NCBI GenBank assembly: GCA_964654355.1
Contig: CAZZIQ010000033.1
Location: forward strand, 1-12,001
Length of the DNA: 12,001 nucleotides
From: CAZZIQ01 sp964654355
Lineage (GTDB): Bacteria; Pseudomonadota; Gammaproteobacteria; GCF-002020875
Direction of reading: 5' to 3'
Shown here: one piece after another, positions 6,484 to 12,001 of the stretch
Numbering within the stretch: the stretch's first letter is position 1
How the letters are laid out: each line of letters begins with the position of its first letter
Program-made: the position numbers and the translations under genes
The notes under the pieces: generated by a model
What the model was told of the DNA's origin: nothing
Databases searched by the model: none
The model's input: the letters and a program-made list of their open reading frames with translations, nothing else

Positions 6484-8964
6484 CTGTAGTGGCGGTGTGT
6501 TTAATGTGCTGCGGGTCAAGCGCCAGCCGAGAAGAACAAGGGCGACCACGCTCATAGGTACTGCAATCAGCCAGAGGTTCCAGTTCAAACTCCACGGTAG
6601 CTGAAACACACTCTTCGCCAAGCTCGCAGAAATGGCAGTAGCAACACCCGCACCAAGGATCCCGGCGAGTCCACCCAGCACTGCAAACTCTGCCCAGACG
6701 GCTCGACGCAATAGTGCGCGTGAAATTCCGAGTGTGCGCAACACAGCCACTTCTTGGAGGCGCAGGTCCCGTGTGGCTTGTAAGCCGGCTGCCAGCACCA
6801 GTCCGCCCGCCAACAAGGTGAGCGCGGCAATGAATTCAATGGCGCGTGCGCCCCGCCCAATGATTCCGCGAACCTCACCGAGCAAAGCATCCAAATCCAA
6901 AGCAGTCACGCTTGGATAGTCGCGCAGAATGCTGCGGACCTCACTGGCTTGCTGGGCCTCTTGAAAGAAGCTGCTTATGAAGGTTGCGGGTTGAGCCTGC
7001 AATAGGGTGGGCGTGCCCAGTACAAAGAAGTTGGGTTGAAAGCTATCCCAAGACAAGCTGCGCAGGCTAGTGATAGGCGCTGTGATCGGACTTCCTGCGA
7101 TCTCGAACTGAAGTTGGTCACCCAGACGTAAGCCCAGGGTCTCCGCAAACTCGGTTTCAACGGACCATCCTTCAGCGCCCCATTGACCCGCTACCACAAG
7201 GTTATCTGTGGGGAGTTCTGCGCTCCAGCTGAGATTGAAATCGCGAAGCGCCAAGCGCTGCGCTCGCCCCGGCGCGAACTGTTCTTCCCGTACCGCTTCT
7301 CCATTCAGTGCGATGAAGCGTGCGCGCACCATTGGGTAGGGGCCTTTCAGTTGGAGTCCGGCGCGGGCGAGTGCTTGGGTTAGATTGGCTACTTCTTCTG
7401 GCTGAATGTTGATCAAGAACTGATTCGGGGTGCCAGCAGGAATGGTGTCTTGCCAGGCCTCCAGTAAATCTGTCCGTACCAGTCCCAACAATAGGAGCAA
7501 GCTCAATCCGAGGCCAAATCCACTCAGCTGTAAGGTGGTGAGCTGAGGATGCCGAGATAGATTGGCAAGACCATAACGCCAACTACCACCGGTATGTTTG
7601 CGCAGCGGCCGTAACCCAATGACCAGTGCAGCGGCAAGACCGGCAAACAAAAGCCAAGCCAGCAACAAGCCACCCAAGAAACGCAACGCCAGACCTTCAT
7701 GACCCAGTTGCAGGGTTAGGAGGAAACCTAATACGAGCAGCAAAGGGAGTTGCACTTCCCAAAGTCGCTGACGCTGGCCAATGAATTCACGCCGCAAAAT
7801 CCGCAATGGCGGTGTGCGCACCAGCTGCAGAATTTGGGGCAGGGCAGCGCCAAGCAAGAGCAAGAGTCCGGTAAGCATGCCCATGCTGGCGGAATACAGA
7901 TCGAGTCCTGTCCACTGCCAACTCAGGCTGGGTTCAATCACCCAGAGTAGAACCGGCTGTACCAGCCAAGCCAAGGAAATCCCGATAAGGCTCGCAATGA
8001 ACCCAAGGGCTAAAAGACGCAGGCTGAGGAGTTGCAAGATGTGTACGCGTTGGGTGCCGAGCGTACGCAATAGCGCAACCATATCCATTTGTCGCTGACT
8101 GAAGCGTCGGCTTGCCAATAAAACCGCGATCAAGCTCAGCAGCAATGCACTCGCTGCGGCAAGTCGCAAGAGCTGTTCAACGCGCTCGAGTGCATCTCGA
8201 ATCACAGGACGCGAGCTACGCACATCTTCCACCTCGATGGATCGTGCATCTGGATCGCTGCGCTCCACTTCGCCACGAAGCGTTGCAAGTGCCTCAGTCT
8301 CGCCGGCCAGCAGGAGTTGGTAGCGCACCCGACTTGCAGGTCCGAGCAGACCGGTTGCGGCAATGTCTTCGATCGCAACAAGAATCCGCGGTGAAAGACG
8401 GAACAGGCTTGCTGCTTGATCAGCGCTTTGCACCAGAACACGTTTGAGCTCGAGGGTTTGTTTGCCCAGCTGAACATGGCCATCAAACCGCCCCTCAGTA
8501 CCAAGCAGCTCGGGTAGGCGGGGGTCGCTCCAGACCTTCCCAGGCATCGGACGTGTTGCCGGAGTACCGGATCCCATCTGTTCTGCTGCGGACACGGGCC
8601 ACGCCTCGCTACGTAGCTCACCACGTAAGGGATAGCCTTCACCCACGGCGCGGACTTGCACCAATTGCATCGCTTGCTCGGTGCTCACCACGCTGGGGAA
8701 TTCCAACAACTCTGCAGTTTGAAGGCCAAGTGTTCGCGCACGCTTACGCCAAAGATCAGGAATTGGGTCGCGACTTTCCAATACCAGATCCGCCGCAATC
8801 AAAGCGGCGGCTTCCGCCTCCATGACGCTTCGCGCACGCTCAACAAATAGACTCACGATGCTGACTGTCATCACAGCGAGCACCAATGCCAGCGCGAGTA
8901 AGCGCGTTTCACTCCGCGCGAGATCACGTCGTAGGAAGCGTAATGCGAGTCGAAGAGTGCTCAT
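6466..8964 (-). CDS. ybbP: ABC transporter permease, FtsX/MacB family (YbbP-like)
   Basis: This 832-residue integral membrane protein is slightly longer than E. coli YbbP (about 800). An N-terminal membrane helix (about 21-43) is followed by a large extracytoplasmic domain, then a cluster of hydrophobic segments between about 265 and 500. A second extracytoplasmic region follows, and three final helices from about 705 to 815 form the FtsX domain. This double-FtsX layout is typical of the YbbP/lipoprotein-release-like permeases, which work with a MacB/LolD-type ATPase by mechanotransmission rather than classical import. The start overlaps the stop of the ATPase gene as ATGA, so the two subunits are made together. 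The exact substrate of YbbAP is not established; its constant pairing with tesA suggests a lipid or hydrophobic-compound role. The stop lies inside the end of the convergent RND pump gene. Confidence 0.9.
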   Translation of the reverse strand: MSTLRLALRFLRRDLARSETRLLALALVLAVMTVSIVSLFVERARSVMEAEAAALIAADLVLESRDPIPDLWRKRARTLGLQTAELLEFPSVVSTEQAMQLVQVRAVGEGYPLRGELRSEAWPVSAAEQMGSGTPATRPMPGKVWSDPRLPELLGTEGRFDGHVQLGKQTLELKRVLVQSADQAASLFRLSPRILVAIEDIAATGLLGPASRVRYQLLLAGETEALATLRGEVERSDPDARSIEVEDVRSSRPVIRDALERVEQLLRLAAASALLLSLIAVLLASRRFSQRQMDMVALLRTLGTQRVHILQLLSLRLLALGFIASLIGISLAWLVQPVLLWVIEPSLSWQWTGLDLYSASMGMLTGLLLLLGAALPQILQLVRTPPLRILRREFIGQRQRLWEVQLPLLLVLGFLLTLQLGHEGLALRFLGGLLLAWLLFAGLAAALVIGLRPLRKHTGGSWRYGLANLSRHPQLTTLQLSGFGLGLSLLLLLGLVRTDLLEAWQDTIPAGTPNQFLINIQPEEVANLTQALARAGLQLKGPYPMVRARFIALNGEAVREEQFAPGRAQRLALRDFNLSWSAELPTDNLVVAGQWGAEGWSVETEFAETLGLRLGDQLQFEIAGSPITAPITSLRSLSWDSFQPNFFVLGTPTLLQAQPATFISSFFQEAQQASEVRSILRDYPSVTALDLDALLGEVRGIIGRGARAIEFIAALTLLAGGLVLAAGLQATRDLRLQEVAVLRTLGISRALLRRAVWAEFAVLGGLAGILGAGVATAISASLAKSVFQLPWSLNWNLWLIAVPMSVVALVLLGWRLTRSTLNTPPLQLLREL

Positions 8965-9656
8965 GAAGATGCAAGCGATTGGATACGGCCGTTACTGAGA
9001 TACAGTTGTCGATCACAACGCGCCGCCAAGGCGGGATCATGCGTCACCAACACTAAAGCGGTGTTGTGTAGTTGGCGCAGTTCAAACAATTGTTGTGCAA
9101 GCATCTCGCCGGTCTGTGCATCAAGATTGGCGGTTGGTTCATCTGCAAATAGAACTTCAGGTTGTGGTGCAAATGCGCGCGCCACCGCAACACGTTGCTG
9201 TTCACCGCCCGACAAGCGCGCGGGGTCATGCTGTAGGCGTTCTCCAAGGCCTACCTCCTCAAGCGCATGCTGAGCCTTTTGCAGTGCATCAGTATCGCCA
9301 CGCAATTCCAGTGGCAACGCGACATTTTCCAATGCAGTGAGGCCCGGCAGCAGCTGGAAGGACTGAAAAACAAAGCCAACGCGACCAGCTCGTAAGGCTG
9401 CTCGAGCCTCCTCATCTAAGGTGTTGAGGTTGTTGCCGAATAGACTGCAATGCCCGTGACTGGGCAGATCCAATCCCGCAAGCAGTCCTAACAACGTAGA
9501 TTTGCCCGACCCGGAAGCACCAAGAATTGCCAAGGCTTCACCGCGATCGACATGCAAATCAATATCGGCAAGTAGGGTGAGGGGGCCTTCTGGTGTAGTC
9601 ACGTGTTGGCCGAGGCGGCTTGCTTCAAGCAGGCGGGTAGGCGAGAGTTGTGTCAT
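8961..9656 (-). CDS. ybbA: ABC transporter ATPase (YbbA-like, LolD/MacB class)
   Basis: This 231-residue cytoplasmic ATPase has every nucleotide-binding motif: Walker A GASGSGKST (46-54), Q-loop Gln98, signature LSGGEQ (148-153), Walker B VLFADEP (168-174) and switch His206. It is close to E. coli YbbA by eye (VGFVFQSF, ALENV, RVAVARAF, AARCDR). It should drive the YbbP permease encoded immediately downstream (ATGA overlap). The ATG at 9654-9656 overlaps the tesA ATG on the other strand. No Shine-Dalgarno sequence is visible before it, so leaderless or weak initiation is possible, but no better start is apparent since homologues begin near this point. Its promoter must lie within the tesA signal-peptide region or further in. 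Confidence 0.94.
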   Translation of the reverse strand: MTQLSPTRLLEASRLGQHVTTPEGPLTLLADIDLHVDRGEALAILGASGSGKSTLLGLLAGLDLPSHGHCSLFGNNLNTLDEEARAALRAGRVGFVFQSFQLLPGLTALENVALPLELRGDTDALQKAQHALEEVGLGERLQHDPARLSGGEQQRVAVARAFAPQPEVLFADEPTANLDAQTGEMLAQQLFELRQLHNTALVLVTHDPALAARCDRQLYLSNGRIQSLASS

Positions 9657-10305
9657 GCGTAAGAATCAATCGTTTTGCTTGTGGCTGTTACTGTGTGCTG
9701 GACTCAGTGTACCTGTTGCGCCGAGCTTCGCTCAGCAGCCTACCGTAGACCCAACTCCACGGCTTTTGGTTCTGGGTGACAGCCTGAGCTCTGGATTTGG
9801 CATTGAGGCGGGGCAGCGCTGGGTCGATTTATTGCAACAACGTTTGCACGCAGAGGGCTACGCCTATGTAGTCGCCAACGCCAGCGTGACGGGGGAGACC
9901 TCCCGTGGTGGTCTTAGCCGACTACCGTTCCTGCTAGAAACGCATCAACCACAAATCCTCATTGTCGAGTTGGGGGGGAACGATGGCTTGCGCGGCTTTG
10001 CGCCGATGCATTTAAAACGCAACATGCAGGACATGATCCGGCTCGCTGAGGCGGCTGGGGCTAAGATTTTGTTGTTGGGGGTCATGATTCCAGCTAACTA
10101 TGGTGAGGTCTATCGCACGCGCTTTGCCGAGGTGTATGTGCAGCTGCAACAGGAAACAGAGGTTGCAACGCTACTGGATTTTCTGGGACCGATTCCACTG
10201 CAACCCGAACTGATGTTGGAGGATGGCATCCATCCAAATTCCAGCGCGCAGAGAAAGATGCTCGAGCGCGTTTGGCCCATGCTGCAGCCTTTGTTACGGC
10301 GCTAG
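9655..10305 (+). CDS. tesA: TesA-like SGNH esterase: thioesterase I / lysophospholipase L1 / protease I
   Basis: This 216-residue precursor starts with a signal peptide (Arg-Lys start, Leu-rich core, likely cleavage after SFA near residue 26), so the enzyme should act in the periplasm. The SGNH blocks are complete: GDSLSSG with nucleophile Ser43, Gly80 in block II (NASVTGETS), Asn109 in GGND, and Asp190/His193 in DGIHP. By family knowledge it hydrolyses acyl-CoA thioesters, lysophospholipids and small esters. The reading frame is open further upstream to 9502, but that part is antisense to ybbA; the ATG at 9655 sits directly before a proper signal peptide and has a purine-rich GCGAGAG about eight bases before it. 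The divergent position next to ybbA-ybbP matches E. coli. The 3' end overlaps the convergent bioA by 12 bases. Confidence 0.95.
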   Translation: MRKNQSFCLWLLLCAGLSVPVAPSFAQQPTVDPTPRLLVLGDSLSSGFGIEAGQRWVDLLQQRLHAEGYAYVVANASVTGETSRGGLSRLPFLLETHQPQILIVELGGNDGLRGFAPMHLKRNMQDMIRLAEAAGAKILLLGVMIPANYGEVYRTRFAEVYVQLQQETEVATLLDFLGPIPLQPELMLEDGIHPNSSAQRKMLERVWPMLQPLLRR

Positions 10306-11646
10306 CTGAGCGCGCGCGACGCTGACCACCGCATCGGTCAAGCGCGTCAGTTCTTCGTTGTCGACGATGAACGGCGGCATCAGGTAGACCAGCTTACCAA
10401 AGGGACGGATCCACACTTTGTGCTCGACGAAAGCGTGCTGCCAGCGAGCATGTTGTTCGTGGTCCAACGCCTGCTCCAATTCGACCACGCCGATGGCGCC
10501 ACGCACGCGGACATCCGCAACGCCTGGCAGCGTGCGGCATGTGGCAAGCCCTTCCTGCAGTCCTTCCTCAATCCTGCGGACATTGCCGCGCCAATCACTG
10601 TGCTCGAGGATTTCAAGGCTGGCAGCAGCCGCTGCACATGCCAGCGGGTTGGCCATGAAGGTCGGGCCGTGCATGAACACGCCGGGGTCGCTCGCAGAGA
10701 TGGTTTCAGCAACCGCATCGGTGCACAGGGTTGCAGCAAAGCTGAGCATCCCACCGGTGAGGGCTTTACCCAGACACAGAATGTCGGGCGAAACCTCAGC
10801 CTGATCGGCGGCAAATAAGCTGCCGGTACGACCAAAGCCGGTTGCAATCTCATCAAAGATCAACAACAAACCGCGCTCATCGCAGAGCTGGCGCAGCTGG
10901 CGTAAAAACTCCGGTGCGTGGAAACGCATTCCGCCCGCACCTTGGACCAAAGGCTCAACCAGGACTGCGGCGATTTCAGATTCATGCTGATTCAACAGCG
11001 AACATAGAGGCTTGAGCTGTTCGTCTTCCCACTCCTCATCGGTTTGCGCGCTGGGGCTGTTGGCAAACAGTTGCTTGGGCAACAGATGAGCAAACAGATG
11101 ATGCATCCCATTAACCGGATCGGTGACTGACATCGCGCCGAACGTATCCCCGTGATAACCATGGGTAATAGTGAGGATGCGTTGGCGTTGAGGCTGGTCC
11201 TTTGCCTGCCAATATTGCAAGGCCATTTTCAGTGCGACCTCGACCGCTACCGAGCCTGAATCTGCAAAAAAGATGCGCCCAAGTCCCGGAGGTGTCAGTT
11301 CGAGCAAATGGGCTGCCAGTTGAATTGCGGGGCGATGGGTCAGGCCGCCAAACATGACATGACTTAGCGTCTCGGCCTGATTCTGGATGGCATGGACCAG
11401 CTGCGGATGCCCGTAACCATGAATGGCGCACCACCATGAAGCCATGCCATCGAGCAGTGGGGTGCCATCCTCCAAGACAATGCGGACCCCATGCGCCTCA
11501 CGCACCGGCCAAACCGGGGCAGGATGGGTGGCAGAGCCGTAGGGATGCCAAAGGTGGGCCCGGTCAAAAGCGAGGAAATCCTCAGGCTGCTGCAACAATT
11601 TGCGGTGGGCCGTGCGGGCCGGTTTGGATGCGACAGTTTCGGTCAT
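10294..11646 (-). CDS. bioA: Adenosylmethionine-8-amino-7-oxononanoate aminotransferase (DAPA synthase)
   Basis: BioA transfers an amino group from S-adenosylmethionine to 7-keto-8-aminopelargonic acid, the penultimate biotin-forming stage, using pyridoxal phosphate in the cytoplasm. This class III aminotransferase shows HLWHPYGS near the start, DGMASWWCAIHGYGHP (substrate pocket), HGYHGDT, the cofactor-contacting Asp in FDEIATGFGRTG and the Schiff-base lysine in CLGKALTGG (Lys297 when counted from an upstream TTG at 11655, Lys294 from the ATG used here). I chose the ATG at 11646 (450 residues) over that TTG, which adds only three residues; neither has a clear ribosome site. E. coli BioA is 429 residues, so this one has a slightly longer N-terminus. 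No other biotin genes and no BirA-like operator are visible, so bioA stands alone here. Its stop lies within the tail of tesA. Confidence 0.96.
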   Translation of the reverse strand: MTETVASKPARTAHRKLLQQPEDFLAFDRAHLWHPYGSATHPAPVWPVREAHGVRIVLEDGTPLLDGMASWWCAIHGYGHPQLVHAIQNQAETLSHVMFGGLTHRPAIQLAAHLLELTPPGLGRIFFADSGSVAVEVALKMALQYWQAKDQPQRQRILTITHGYHGDTFGAMSVTDPVNGMHHLFAHLLPKQLFANSPSAQTDEEWEDEQLKPLCSLLNQHESEIAAVLVEPLVQGAGGMRFHAPEFLRQLRQLCDERGLLLIFDEIATGFGRTGSLFAADQAEVSPDILCLGKALTGGMLSFAATLCTDAVAETISASDPGVFMHGPTFMANPLACAAAAASLEILEHSDWRGNVRRIEEGLQEGLATCRTLPGVADVRVRGAIGVVELEQALDHEQHARWQHAFVEHKVWIRPFGKLVYLMPPFIVDNEELTRLTDAVVSVARAQLAP

Positions 11647-11810
11647 GGCCGGCAACGGTAGCGGATTGTCATGGATTTGTAATCCTGCAACGCTTGCGCG
11701 CGAGGGAAAAGGCGAGGATGATCCGCAGTATCACCTTGTTATTGCGTGATATTCGGTTCAGCCAGCGGCGTAGTTAAGAGCGTTTCTGACAGAACATCAG
11801 ACTCGACTCT

Positions 11811-11851
11811 GTGCCATTGATCGAGGCCTGAAGTGCTTTCCTCAATGGCAC
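11811..11851. repeat. 10-bp perfect inverted repeat in the leader of the RRM gene
   Basis: GTGCCATTGA (11811-11820) and TCAATGGCAC (11842-11851) are perfect reverse complements separated by 21 bases, and an inner GG/CC pair can extend the stem across a bulge. The right arm ends 20 bases before the RRM start codon. It is not followed by a T-run, so it is not a simple terminator. It could be an RNA hairpin in the 5' leader or a protein operator. The remaining intergenic sequence (11647-11810) shows no convincing promoter for either flanking gene. Confidence 0.5.
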
Positions 11852-11871
11852 TGTGTTTGAGTAGTGATTAC

Positions 11872-12001
11872 ATGACCAATCTGTTTGTAGGCAACCTCTC
11901 CTGGCAAATGACCGATGAGGACCTCCGCAGCGCTTTCGCCGCACATGGCGAAGTTGCTTCCGCAAAAATCATCATGGACCGCGATACCGGCCGCTCTAAG
12001 G
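11872..12001 (+). CDS. RNA-binding protein with RRM domain (5' part, cut by window end)
   Basis: Only the first 43 residues are present. They open directly with the RNA recognition motif: RNP2 hexamer LFVGNL at residues 4-9, then the first helix (TDEDLRSAFAAHGEV) and the second strand with KIIMDRDTGRS, exactly the spacing of a canonical RRM. The RNP1 octamer would follow just past the edge. Proteins of this type in bacteria are typically small (about 80-110 residues), single-RRM proteins with a variable Gly-rich tail, often cold-regulated. The ATG is preceded by only a weak purine stretch (TTTGAG). The gene is divergent from bioA across about 225 bases that contain a 10-bp inverted repeat. 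The true full length and tail are not visible. Confidence 0.92.
   Translation, partial: MTNLFVGNLSWQMTDEDLRSAFAAHGEVASAKIIMDRDTGRSK

Noticed and set aside
9502..9654. 51-residue N-terminal extension of tesA
   Set aside because: It is antisense to the Walker A region of ybbA, and the ATG at 9655 starts a typical signal peptide.
11673..11685. GGATT-TGT-AATCC mini dyad near the bioA start as a BirA or other biotin operator
   Set aside because: Far shorter than and unlike the known TTGTAAACC-type biotin operator; five-base arms are common by chance.

Overview
The window reads like part of a proteobacterial chromosome of moderate GC content, probably from a gammaproteobacterium. The main support is the divergent tesA / ybbA-ybbP block, which matches the E. 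coli arrangement, plus an H-NS-type nucleoid protein, a gamma-type BioA and a single-RRM RNA-binding protein. A secreted Gly/Tyr-rich protein resembling sulfur globule envelope proteins hints at a sulfur-oxidising lifestyle. No genus can be named from this sequence. I see no tRNA, rRNA, CRISPR array, insertion sequence, phage gene or integration site, and coding is dense throughout (no gene-free stretch over 300 bases).

Left part (1-2152). An H-NS family gene on the + strand ends at a strong bidirectional terminator (400-428). This terminator also serves a leftward run of three genes: lexA, then the sulfur-globule-like gene (sgp-like), then a 93-residue membrane-anchored protein with four cysteines. 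The sgp-like gene has its own good promoter candidate. The lexA gene carries the most distinctive regulatory signal here. A perfect GTTC-N7-GTTC direct repeat, the LexA operator class known from Alphaproteobacteria, lies inside a candidate promoter spacer just upstream of its start codon. The LexA recognition helix is also of the alphaproteobacterial (His-Arg) kind rather than the E. coli kind. The lexA mRNA looks leaderless.

Middle (2153-6483). A two-gene efflux operon encodes a periplasmic adaptor and an RND inner-membrane pump, joined by an ATGA overlap. Three TTCGGT half-sites upstream look like an operator. No outer-membrane channel or dedicated regulator gene is adjacent.

Right-centre (6466-10305). 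The ABC permease YbbP-like gene and the ATPase YbbA-like gene form a leftward operon, also joined by ATGA. The tesA gene for an SGNH thioesterase/lysophospholipase runs the other way. The start codons of ybbA and tesA overlap on opposite strands within one CATG.

Right end (10294-12001). bioA (biotin synthesis) runs leftward and overlaps the tail of tesA by 12 bases. A divergent RRM RNA-binding protein gene is cut by the window edge and has a 10-bp inverted repeat in its leader. The genes mostly look like unrelated housekeeping and envelope functions packed tightly. I do not see a clearly new multi-gene system. The points most worth checking are the LexA/operator pairing, the sgp-like/cysteine-protein pair and the overlapping divergent starts.
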